Under the pieces are notes generated by a model that worked only from the letters and a program-made list of their open reading frames with translations, searched no databases and was not told the DNA's origin. Both the position numbers and the translations under genes were made by a program. Shown piece after piece: positions 10,956 to 20,738 of a DNA stretch of 30,913 bases. The stretch lies in NCBI GenBank assembly GCA_003427395.1, contig BFEA01000096.1:2657101-2688013 (forward strand), given 5' to 3'. The DNA comes from Chara braunii (lineage: Eukaryota; Streptophyta; Charophyceae; Charales; Characeae). Each line of letters opens with the position of its first letter. Position 1 is the stretch's first letter.

Positions 10956-12262
10956 TTGCATGAAGCGAGCAAGGTGTTGCCTCTTCATGGTAGGAAACGA
11001 CATTTTACAACATTCGCGGCTCACACCATAATTTTCAAAACATTTGAGACAATGATAATGGAGGAAGGTGATGTGATGCTTGACCAGACGGACATGAGCA
11101 AAGACTACGAGGTAAGACCACAAGTCAGACTGCCTCCGACTTATGCAACAAAAAAAGACGGTTATGAGAGCATCAAATGGCAGTTGTAGAAACAAAACAT
11201 AGATTTTCGCTCGTTGCACGTCTTCAAAAGTCTATGGCGTGACTTCATCCAGAATGTTCACCTTGCTAGATCGACAGACTACGTTGGATGCAATTACTGC
11301 ACAAAATAAACAAACCTCATTGAAGGGGTCAAGCCAGATGCGAGACATCGTCTTGTTGTAAAACTGAATCGACATAGATTGTTGCATGAGACGCATCGTA
11401 AGCACTATGGCATATGGTCGGTCGAGTCTAGGTTCATGAGAGAAAAAAAACTCGTGCATCATAATTGATGGTATAAACCAACCAAAAAATCCAATTCCCC
11501 ACCCAGCCAGGAACCACATATCAAAGGCAATGGAGAACCGCTCAATGATGAAAACAAACCTCACAGGCATTATCATGCATGGGAGGAGTCTACACATTCT
11601 TTTGCACACATGGTTTCCTGTGGTTCTGCATGGTCTGGATTCGATTGTGTCGTCGATCGCAAAGGTATTGAGAGACGTGCAGAGACAATCGGGAGTGTTG
11701 CCTTCTGTTTTCAGACTCCAACCAGACAACTGCGGTAGTCAAAACAAAAACAGCTTTAGCATTTTCACGTACCTAGCATTATTGGTCAAATTTCGCATTT
11801 TCGAGGTTGTCGAAATGAAATTTATGATAGTATGTCACACTTATACGGACATCAATGCAAAGTTTAGGTTGAACTTGTTTGCAAGAAATCTACCAGACAC
11901 GAATGTTTATACGATGAACGTGTTGTTTTGGCGCACTTAAAAATTCTACAAAGGATGAGGTCGCTTGCACATTTATCAATGCGATGGCGGATTGGAAAGG
12001 TACGATCAAAGACTTTATGAATAAGCTTATTGGTGACCACTCCACTCCATACTTGTTTAAGTTGTTTATGGACGGAGAGAACTCAACCGTGGTCATCAAA
12101 GAACATTGCAATAGCAGTGAGTGGATGCCTGAAGGCGGAGCAATTTTTTGGTTCAAAAGGGATGAACTGGGGGGATGGGCAGGACCGTCGTTTCTGTTGG
12201 AACCACGTAGCTTAAAGTTGAATTGGACAACAGAGACTTTATCAAAGGTCACGAAGGCGTAG
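10956..12262 (+). pseudogene. broken transposase-like gene with DUF7869-type catalytic region
   Basis: Recognition rests on ordered motifs known from eukaryotic DUF7869 proteins. These are an LPPTYATKKDGYE segment (about 11135-11172), FKSLWRDFIQNVHLA and YVGCNYC (about 11225-11303), IIIDGINQPKNP (D codon 11467), LTGIIMHG (about 11557), LQPDNCGSQNKN (D codon 11725) and HTYTDIN (D codon 11848). A conserved tail follows with STPYLFKLF and SEWMPEGGAI (about 12038-12145). The three Asp residues, 86 and 41 codons apart, look like an RNase-H-fold catalytic triad; that reading is inferred from the pattern. Damage seen: TAG 11187, TAA 11307, a frame change near the A8 run 11442-11449, TAA 11938 and another frame change before 11960. 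All triad codons survive although the gene is dead. The function, presumably DNA transposition, is inferred. Confidence 0.6.
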
Positions 12263-12539
12263 GTGCTTTGGTCTAGGAGTGGAAAGATGATCGACAAGAA
12301 TTTCAAAAACCTGAAGATTGAAAACGTCAGTTGAAAACAAGTCACCTTAAGGATCTAGAAGAAACAGTTAGATATATTCAATAAGTTGAAAGCGAGCAAA
12401 AAATCAGAACAATTTCCGCTATCAACTCCTTTCTAGTCATCACCAATGATGGAAAGCGTAGAAGAGGTGAAGGTGAAACTTCCCATTGTTTATTCGTCAT
12501 CGATGAAGCAATGCTTTGTGGGTTAAAGTGATGCCCCAA

Positions 12540-12745
12540 AACCTAAATTCGACCCGACAAAGCATGTTGATATTGGTTGTTTTGTAATAATGCACGCTCC
12601 AGACGAGAATGTAGAGAACGAAGTAAGTTTTTGGGTAGGACGTGTACAAGAGAAATCTGAGGACTCAGAGCAAATTTTTGTGTAGTATTGGAGGTCACAA
12701 GGCAAAGAGACCGATATTGATAAGTTGTACAAAGATGCATGGAAC
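12540..12745 (+). pseudogene. C-terminal FWVG-type domain remnant of the same transposase-like gene
   Basis: The frame reads KFDPTKHVDIGCFVIMHAPD, then SFWVGRV and, after an in-frame TAG, YWRSQG. This resembles small C-terminal modules of the type 'vG.fV...d....FWIGkV....V.W', found after the catalytic region in transposon-encoded proteins of this kind. A related piece with MFWVIGGND lies at about 18375-18420 in the second copy, which supports it as part of one conserved protein. Sequence from 12745 to 13660 has coding-like stretches but no recognised motif. Confidence 0.4.
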
Positions 12746-13679
12746 AAAACATGGCGAGTAGAGAACAAATCTTCGTTCGAATGACAAAACATAACATGTG
12801 TGGCATGGTGATGGAAAAGGAAAAAGAAATGAAGTCGCTGGCTGCACCAGAACACACACGCTAAATGCGCAGAATGAATCGTACATCATCTAACGTATAT
12901 GACTTTTATTTTTTGAAACAACGAAATTATTCTAATCCCGATGGAAATGGACATTGAGCAAGCATGGCATTGCCAAGTGGATAAGTGGGGGAAGGTGGTC
13001 TAGGATGACAAAGTTATACCTTATCGGGCAAGGCAAAAGATGACCGTTATCGGCTTGCAATTAATAAATGAATCCATGTTTTCGCTGACAATGGAATTCT
13101 AGACGCTAGAGATGCAACGAAAACTTTTCAAATTGGCTAACACATGTGAATCCGTAGCCATGTATAAGAAGGAGGGTATCGGTAAATGAGAAAATATTTA
13201 TGATGATTCTCGTTGGCTATGTGATTCGCGTTTTCGTGAACAAGGAAGGGTTTTATATGTTGCTTTCAAAGCATGAAATGGAATGACACATTATGCAACA
13301 TGCATCAATAGAAGCAGACTGTTGGACAACGAAAAAATGAAACGATGAAGAATTTTGGATATCCTGGCATATGACACATTTTTGTGGTGTGATAAGAGAC
13401 GCAATGTTGTTGTATATTATCAAAAGAACGTGGATTATTGATACAAGTGTTACAAAAGTATTTCGTTGGGTGTACATCATTACAAGAATAGTGCAGAAAA
13501 TGAAAAAAACAAAGTTGAAAAAAAACATCGGTATGAAGCAACTCTGTCAGCGGATGAACGGACAATCCCGTGGGTTATTACTCACCTGAACAGGTTCTGT
13601 ATGGTGAAAACATCTCCATCTTCAAGGTGAACAATCCCGTCGATCATTGCAAACCGGGAGAAGTTGTTCATGATGACGC

Positions 13680-14610
13680 TCCACCATCTGATAACCGGGT
13701 GGTCGGGTATCATAACGAAGCTCAGCCATCAGCTGGTGGGATGATCGGATGATAGGATGAAATGTTAGCGAGATTGTGGGATGGTCGGTTGTAGCATGGT
13801 AGGATGATATTCTGGTAGGAAGAAAGTTTGGTTGAATGGTGCAATGGTAGGAAGTTAAGATGTTAGGGTGGAAGATCGGCAAGGTGATAGCATGGCAGGA
13901 TGACCAAAAGCTACGATTACAGGTTGATTGAATACTATGATGGCGGGATGGTAGTGCGACAGGATGCAGGTTGGCAACATAAGAGGATTGTCTGACACCG
14001 TGGAGACGCTTGACTATCAGATGGTAGGTTGTCATGTCAAAGCTCAACCATCACATGGTAGGATGGTGTGATGTTACTGGGGTATGGTTGTAGGATATTT
14101 CATTGCAGCGTCAGCAGGATGGCCGACATGCAAGTAGGCAAAATGCTACAATGGTGGTTTAGGAGGACTGCAAGCTACGAAATGGCAAGATAAAAGGATG
14201 GTCGAGCGTCATGGAAAAACTCGACTATCCGATTGTAGGGTGTCATGACGAAGCTCGGACATCAGATGGTAGGATGAAGGATGGTGTGTTTGAGGGATCG
14301 TGGGATAACCGGTTGCAGGATAAGAGGATGGTGGGATGGTGAGGCAAACCAGAATAACTTTTGCATGTCGACAATCACTGTAATGACGACGTTCGACTAC
14401 CAGCTGGCAGGATGGTAGAGGAAACCTAGACAAGTTCTACACAACGACCATGTATGCAAGGGGGCACTCAAACATACAATGGTGGATTGTCGTGATGAAG
14501 CTCGACCATAAGATGGTAAGATAATAGGACGACAGGATGATGTGTTGGTGGGATGGTTGGATGATCGATTGTAGGATCACGGGATGGTTTCGCAGGTGGA
14601 TGGTACTTGG
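13680..14610 (+). repeat. right-hand GGATGG / palindrome array
   Basis: The field mixes GGATGG-type units with palindrome units of the 34-bp family at about 13682, 13725, 14005-14060, 14218-14262 and 14496. All run in the same direction as the left array (GAAGCTC-CCATCAGATGG order). It is more degraded than the left array and fades out near 14610. Confidence 0.75.
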
Positions 14611-14779
14611 CTGCGCTGGTGGGATTCACATACAGTCATATGGGTTTGACAAACCTATCAAAGTTTTATACCGGTGTGCTGCTGGTTATAACCTGCGTAG
14701 CATCCCGCTCGGGCTCGGTGGCCGAACCTGAACGCTCGGTACTGAGCCCGATCGTGACCCAAAGTAGACTGAGCACGAA

Positions 14780-14781
<2 letters not shown>

Positions 14782-14822
<41 letters not shown>
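14782..14822. repeat. poly-T run of about 41 bases
   Basis: A homopolymer inside miniature element copy A. A comparable T run lies inside copy B (about 27189-27212), so it is part of the family and not a poly-A tail of a retroposon. Confidence 0.95.
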
Positions 14823-14825
<3 letters not shown>

Positions 14826-14870
14826 TAGCGGTTGGGGGGTCCTGAGGCGCATTGCTCATCACTCCTGAAC

Positions 14871-14965
14871 ATACACACACACACACAACACACACACACA
14901 CATACACAAACACACACACACACCCCACACACACTCCACACCACTCCACACACCACACACACATG
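14871..14965. repeat. (CA)n-rich microsatellite
   Basis: CA runs are broken by CCCACAC and CTCCACACC variants within miniature element copy A. Copy B lacks them, which accounts for much of the length difference between the two copies. Confidence 0.9.
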
Positions 14966-15096
14966 AGGTCATGTTCGACAACCCCCTATTTTGCGCTCGA
15001 CCGAACACGTTCGGTTCTCGCTTGACTGAGCATCCGAACATGTTCGACTTCACAGTGGGGCGCCAAACATGTTCATTGTGTTACACAGGTTATGAC

Positions 15097-17507
15097 ATTG
15101 AGGCGACGCTGTTGTTCTTATTACTGAATTGCAAAGATATTATCAATCCTGTAAGAATCGGATTTTTATTAAGAACATGAACTTCATCTCCAACTTCATA
15201 ACCATGGTCCGATTGTGGAAAGTTTTATTCAAGAACATTATCTAATTGTTGATCTCCAATCGTTGTGTGATTATCTGTTGGAATTTAACATTCGGGCGAA
15301 ATAGTTAAATGTATGGATCAACAAAAAAATTCCCACAAGAAATAAAAGTTGAAAAAATATTCCATTAAAAAAAACTCCTTCATAGTTTAAAATTTTCATT
15401 TCAATGAACTTCCAATTATAATTTTTTTTGTCTTATTTGATAAGTTTTCATCTAAAAATGAATTTTCCTTTCCAAATACATCTGTTTGTTGAAGATGAAT
15501 TAAAGTCTGAACGAGTTTATAAAATATTTTAATTAAATTTTTATTTTACTGTAATAAATGTCTTCTCATTAAAATTGCATTAAACTATTAATGACTGTAA
15601 TTTCTTATAAAAGAATGATAAGCCAATTTAGAAAATTCATAAACTCATCAAGAATGTGGTTCAATGTCTAGCATTTAGTTCAAACAAGAAGGGATACCTC
15701 ATTTTAGGAAGGAAAGTTTTCAACGAAGATGAAAAATAAAAAAAATGGAATAACATTTTTTTAAATGGAATGAAAAATTTTAATTTTAGAATGCATCTTT
15801 ATTATGAAATGATTATTTAATTATAGGGAATTTTTCAGTTGATGAGCGCGTGAAAAACAAAAACAATGGATGTCGACGTTGTGACAAAATCAGAAAAATT
15901 AAAAATACATGTGGTAACAAAGCTTATGCATATCGTGTGATAAAATGTCATACCAGATACAGTGGAGAATGATCATTGCAAAGCAAGAAAATGGAAGACA
16001 TCGACTCTTCATTGACATCGGACGCGCCGAATCCGCGGTTGAGTGTTGTCCCGTGGTAAGGACAAACATAAATAACATGGATGAATGAAGATGAAAAAAA
16101 TGTATAAAAAAATATGAAATGGTTGAGACATTTCGCCTCGCGAATGAGGTGGAATGAGGGCGACAGACGAAAATTTCAAAATCAAGTATTTGAATGCAAT
16201 TTTGTCCTCGGTTCCGCAGTCATCATCGTTTCAGAGGTCGTGATATGAAAATGCTCATTGGGGAGAACGTAATGTCATCCTCCCTCACATGGAAAACTAA
16301 ATACAAAAAAAAATTCAGGAGTGCGGCGGAATGTGTGGAAGACGAGGGTGGACATACCCGTTGAGATGTCCAGAGGAGAAGGATTACTCAGTTTCGTACG
16401 TTTGTGTGCTTCTATACCTGGAGAGCATACCTTTAAGTAGAATAGTATGCATAGCATGCACTTATAAAGGAAAAAAAACAAACGGAAACATTTATGACCG
16501 CCATGCACAATCGATTGGAATGTCGTCCATGAGTAATCAATTTAATAGATAACGAAAAAGAAGTATTGAGGGAAAACTCGTCACCCGCATCATGACAAGG
16601 CGAATCATGAAGCGATGTAGAGGATTAAATAAAATCAATAAGGAATGAGATAAGCAACTGTTTGGCTTCAACTAATGGTTTCATGAGATTGACGTACTCA
16701 TCATTATTTTGTTTTGCAAACGAAGGGACCAAGGAAGCTAAACCCGAGCAGCTAACATTCAGGCAGCAGTAAACACCATATACGGTTTCAACATACACTA
16801 ACTAAGCAGTAAAGAATAAATAAACCACATCTTTGACCACGACAATTAGACTTATGTAATCACATTCGCATGGTTGTGCAAATTCAAACAATGCAGGATG
16901 GAAGCGGGTCAAACAAACTCTCACATAAAGGGTTTAACTCATCAATTTCGTCAACAATTAGATATCTAATATTTTTGGATAAAAACATACAGACGGTCGG
17001 GATTGTTAATATATTTTATAATTATTCATACTTGAATGTCGAAAGCAAAGTCGGTCCAAACGGAGAACTTCCACATGCATATGGGCATCGATACAAAGTT
17101 CTGCATGTCACATGCCTTTAAAAAAAATTGTCATGTATTACTTTGTGGAAGTAGAAATAATAAAGACGGGGAAATAAAAGTGAAATATTTTTGCATTAAT
17201 AGCATAATTTTGCAGCATGTTTTAACCACAAATACCTCCATGAATGTTAAAGGGATCGAAGGAAGAGTCACAATGAGTTCCTATTTTGATGGAGAGAAGA
17301 GGAAACTCGTCTAATGGTTATGTTGACCATATATTGATTGATATGCGTATTGTAATGTGAGTTGGTCTCTTAATCATCAGAGGGGGAAAAGGGTGTGACG
17401 ACAACGACAATTGTTAAAGATGCATAGGGCAGTGACTGAATGTGCATGGTAGTGACAAAGTGTGAAACATATGTTACATTAGTTAACCATACGGTGGGGA
17501 CACTCGA
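15097..17507. other. AT-rich region, no intact gene
   Basis: A+T-rich DNA with many short frames. The only coding-like pieces are a cysteine-spaced remnant (listed separately) and open stretches at about 16331-16552 and 16870-17314 that match no family I know. No terminal repeats or RNA genes were recognised. It may be decayed element sequence between the two transposase copies. Confidence 0.5.
15841..16056 (+). pseudogene. small remnant with four spaced cysteines
   Basis: One frame, broken by a single TGA at 15970, reads CRRCDKIRKIKNTCGNKA and then further residues to a fourth cysteine, giving C-x2-C-x9-C-x11-C (codons 15871, 15880, 15910, 15946). An acidic stretch, MEDIDSSLTSDAPNPRLS, follows. 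The spacing looks like a small zinc-binding module, as at the N-terminus of some transposon proteins, but no named family is assigned. It could be chance in AT-rich DNA. Confidence 0.2.
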
Positions 17508-17966
17508 GCATCAAATGGTCGGGTGTTGTCACGAAACTCAACCAACGCATAGTAGGACGGTGGGATGGCAGAATGGTGAATTATTGGGTTCGAGCCTCCA
17601 TGCTTTGTTGTGATGGTGGGTTGGTAGGATGCTTGGATGGTGCGATGACAAGTAGTTTGCCTGCTCATGATAGTGGTATGGTATGGATGGTCGGTTGATA
17701 GGGTGACATTGTGACGCTTTACCATGAAATCGTCTGGTGTCATGACGAAGCTTGACCATCAGATTGTCTGGTGTCGTAGTGAGGCTTGACCATCGATTGT
17801 GGGCCGGACAAATTTTTGCCAGCTTGCAATCGTCGTATGGTGCGAATGGTCAAGTGGTAGAATGTCCGACAACTCGTGCGATTGTTAGGTGTTATACCGA
17901 AGTTGGACGGCGAAATCATCTGTCATTGTGTCGCAACTTGACCATCAAATGGTTGTTTGTCTTGTA
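17508..17966 (+). repeat. palindrome/GGATGG array of the second element copy
   Basis: Units of the 34-bp family are visible at about 17510, 17752-17800 and 17935, with CCATCA(A/G)AT(T/G)G palindromes. A GGATGG-rich stretch with many substitutions lies between (17560-17700). The orientation matches the left array at 9743. The last unit ends directly before sequence related to the start of the transposase-like gene. Confidence 0.7.
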
Positions 17967-18600
17967 GAATATGCTCGCTGCTTTCTTACTCCCATTTATT
18001 TCTCATCGTTCATCAACCGCCATACATAAACTATGCACTATACCTATAAGGGGAATAAACTTTCATCACAGATCACAACCATAAATCCAATTTCCCAAGA
18101 AATTTCATGATACTGCAAGGTGTGTCCGATAACAATTACATCATACACACTATATTATAGACAATCATTGCGCTGGATCGCCTCCACGGATCATCATGCT
18201 TATTCTTGTATTGCATGATGAATTTCGACCACAATGCGTCTCACGACAATTCATCATTGACCGACACTTCATCACAAGGGAACAATTTAAATACACGGGT
18301 CATAGATTTCATAATATCCGACAAAAATATATGGAAAAATGATACTGTCAGACCCTCACTTTTTGCACCTTCTCAGAAATGTCGCCCCAGACACTGAAAT
18401 CCCCATGTTTTGGGTCATAGGGGGCAACGACATAGAGCTTTGTTGTGACGACTTCAAAGACCTCAAATACTTGTATTAATTGGAGAAAGAAGTCAGTGTA
18501 GAGCCCGACGGGGAGGACAATGCTAAAGACCCTGTTACACCAATGTAGATGACTGACACGTGGAAAACATTGTGTGTAAAGCAGCAATGGCTACAATAGC
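17967..18600 (+). pseudogene. second, internally deleted copy of the transposase-like gene
   Basis: 17967-18110 parallels 10030-10200. Shared blocks include GCTTTCTTACTCC, an ACTATGCAC block, TCACAACCAT and a GAAATTTCA(C/T)(A/G)A block in the same order with similar spacing. At about 18375-18420 a frame reads DTEIPMFWVIGGND, the counterpart of the FWVG module at 12630. The whole catalytic region, about 2 kb with the three Asp motifs, is missing between them. This is therefore a deletion derivative, the usual relation between non-autonomous and autonomous transposons. Confidence 0.5.
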
Positions 18601-19481
18601 AGAGGAAGCACGCCAAACAACGTGTTTAGTTTTGCATAGGAAAACCGCATCTATAGTTCCCGATCTTCGTTGATTTTTACAGTCGAATCCAGGTGTTGAA
18701 TCGAAATACCACTTTTGTGACACTTTCACAATAGTCAAGGTGAACGATAAGAAAATCAATATGCGGTTCCTTGCTAGAGAGGAGTTTCACAATGTCTCAC
18801 TTATGTCTCATGAAGCATTCAACAAACCTGCACTTGCTGAATCGCTTGGGAGCTTTAAAACTCGAATGTCCAATGATCACATTCCAAGGAAAAAACTCAA
18901 AATGAGGATAAAATGTTTAGTGCACAGTCTGGTTCATTATCTGTTTGATAATAATAACGAGATACCATGGCCCGTTGAACATCAGGATGACACATTAGAT
19001 ATATTTTTCAATAAAAAAAACAATACATACGTGGGGGGAAGAAGGCAGTGAGATTTTCTACTAGTTGGCGCAAGGATGTGTACGACTGTCCTTATTGTAG
19101 CAAATGACACATTCATCTCTAAAAATAATATGAAGAGTAAAAAAATTTGTATCCTGCGAACTATGAAATTTGAAATAAGCCTGAATTTTGCAAATTCACG
19201 AGCATTAACAATGTTGTATAAAATCGACATTCACAGCACAAAAAGGTGTATAATGGAAGGCCACATGAATCTCGTTATTGGTGTTGAAGCAATATACCCA
19301 GTGGCGAAGTGTCAAAACCTCAACAAAAGAACATAGATCAAACTTCATGTGTGATAACGTAAATTCAAACTGTTGTTGTACAAGAAACTTATGTATCGAT
19401 AAAATGCGAAAGAATTACAACATGTATTGATAAAAAAACAATGTATGTAAGCATAGATGCATGTGTTTACAAATACAATTA
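18601..19481 (+). other. coding-like but unassigned sequence
   Basis: An ATG-containing frame at 18740-19051 (103 codons; starts MNDKKINMRFLAREEFHNVS) has protein-like composition and no low-complexity bias, but no family is recognised. A second open stretch lies at 19076-19336. They may be the 3' part of the second element copy; no match to 12745-13660 could be seen by eye. Confidence 0.25.
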
Positions 19482-19485
19482 AGTG

Positions 19486-19520
<35 letters not shown>

Positions 19521-19556
19521 CTGTGTGTCCCCAAGCGTGTGTGTATGTGTGTGTTG
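19482..19556. repeat. (GT)n microsatellite
   Basis: GT runs are interrupted by GC, CTGTGTGTCCCC and TATG variants. No gene is linked to it. Confidence 0.9.
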
Positions 19557-19898
19557 TACGTATATGTAACAAACGTAGTGTCATAACAACGAAAAAAAAA
19601 ATATATGTTAATTTCAAAAAGTGATTGTACAATCTTAACTGAATAAACTTGTTTGTTAGAATATGAAGCGACTCGTCAGAGAAAGAATCAATGACAATTC
19701 AGTCGTAGCCAGAAGTAGAACATAAAAGTAACGTAAAAAACCCAAACAGACAAGTACACACGAGCAAAAGAAGTATTAATATGAAAAAAAAATAAAAAAA
19801 TGCACAGAATACACAAACAAGAAGAAGAAAAAAAAGAAAATAATGAATAAAATAAACTACTGTTGCAAAAAAAAATAATAATTAAAAAAAGACCAAAT
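19557..19898. other. A-rich DNA, no gene seen
   Basis: Purine- and A-rich sequence with many short A runs and no open frame of interest, leading into the foldback-like element. Confidence 0.6.
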
Positions 19899-20094
19899 GG
19901 CTAGGCTACCAGCCGGGCCGCCCAGATCCCGGTTGGCCAGCTGGTGCAAGGACTAGGGAAGGTTCCCCCCCAAAAAAAAAAAAAAAAAAATCCAAAAAAT
20001 CTAAAAAACAAACTATGTTATGCAGAAAAATAAACTAAACAACTTTTGTCCTAGGGTCACATCGAAATTCTCCACCAAATTTGGAATAAAAAAT

Positions 20095-20135
<41 letters not shown>

Positions 20136-20182
20136 CCCCCCCGACCGGGCAAGTGACCCCGGGCCTTTCAGGTAGCCTAGCA
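19899..20182. mobile_element. foldback-like miniature element with GC-rich ends and poly-A/poly-T arms
   Basis: The left end GGCTAGGCTACC (19899-19910) is matched by the right end GGTAGCCTAGCA (20171-20182). Reverse-complemented, the right end differs only at the first base. GC-rich blocks with GGGCC and CCCGG elements follow inwards on both sides. Then come a C-run plus A-run on the left (about 19964-19991) and a T-run plus C-run on the right (about 20099-20142), which could pair with each other. The flanks share AAAT, too short to prove a target duplication. It is non-coding. It could be a miniature DNA transposon or a foldback element. Confidence 0.6.
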
Positions 20183-20509
20183 AAATGGCAAAAAAAAACG
20201 AAGCATGTACACGTGGAATGGATATGTGCATGGAAAAAAAGTAACAAAATAACAAATAATAATAACAAGTAAAGGGTAAAAAAACAATGGACACATGCAA
20301 AGTTGTGAAATAGTGACTAATTTTGAAGGTAATTAATAACCAAATCACTAAAAAAGAGCAAGTTGAAAAAAATATAAAAAAAATCACATAAAATTTGCAC
20401 ATGTGCAACGTAGTACCATAGGATCATAAATGTCACATTTTTAAGAAAAATAATATATTTTCGATAAAAAATAAGGACCTCGACCTCATGTTTTTATAAA
20501 ACAAAATAT
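20183..20509. other. AT-rich spacer, no gene
   Basis: A-rich sequence with no recognised motif. The long minus-strand frame across it is driven by the T run of the neighbouring element. Confidence 0.55.
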
Positions 20510-20717
20510 TGGTTTTAACGAAATGTCAATTATTACATGTTTTCTATGTGTGTGAAAAGTGTGACATAAAAGTGTTGCAAGTCAGCGTATAAAATGATCT
20601 CTCATAGAAAAAAAAATTAGATTTAAACGAAATGTCAGTTATTACGTGTTTTGTATGCTTTTGGAAAGTGTGACGTGACAGTGTTGCAAGTCAACTTATA
20701 AAATGGTCTCTCTCAAT
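20510..20717 (+). repeat. 109-bp tandem duplication just upstream of the retroelement
   Basis: AACGAAATGTCA at 20517 recurs at 20626. TATTAC(A/G)TGTTTT, AAGTGTGAC, AGTGTTGCAAGTCA and TATAAAATG(A/G)TCTCTC follow in the same order in both units. Each unit ends in a TATAAAA box-like stretch. It ends 21 bp before the first terminal repeat of the Penelope-like element. Confidence 0.8.
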
Positions 20718-20738
20718 TGTTAAACTTAAAACTAAGTT

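Larger units (their letters stand above)
9743..14610 (+). mobile_element. composite element: palindromic array, transposase-like gene, array (decayed)
   Basis: A 34-bp tandem array (9743-10029) directly precedes a broken transposase-like gene (10030 to about 13660). A second field with the same motif, in the same orientation, follows (about 13680-14610). Another array in this window (17508-17966) is followed at the same point by sequence related to 10030-10200. This suggests the array edge is a real element boundary and not a chance neighbour. No terminal inverted repeats or target duplication could be fixed. The arrays are direct, unlike classical inverted transposon ends, so the exact limits are inferred. 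Confidence 0.5.
14693..15088 (-). mobile_element. hAT-like miniature element, copy A, with 8-bp target duplication
   Basis: The ends are CTGCGTAGCA and, reverse-complemented, CTGTGTAACA. They are flanked by GTTATAAC (14685-14692) and GTTATGAC (15089-15096), an 8-bp target duplication with one transition. An 8-bp duplication is the hallmark of hAT transposons. The interior has a long T run (14782-14822), a CA array (about 14871-14965) and subterminal CGAACATGTTCG palindromes near 15034 and relatives near 15001 and 15064. It encodes nothing. It is inverted relative to copy B. The superfamily call rests on the duplication length, since the ends do not begin with the usual CAG. Confidence 0.75.

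Noticed and set aside
9743-14610. Arrays as terminal inverted repeats
   Set aside because: The motif runs in the same direction on both sides of the gene; the apparent inversion comes from the palindrome inside each unit.
20013-20408. Minus-strand hydrophobic ORF with a polylysine stretch
   Set aside because: It runs through the T homopolymer and the end of the foldback-like element; no protein family pattern.
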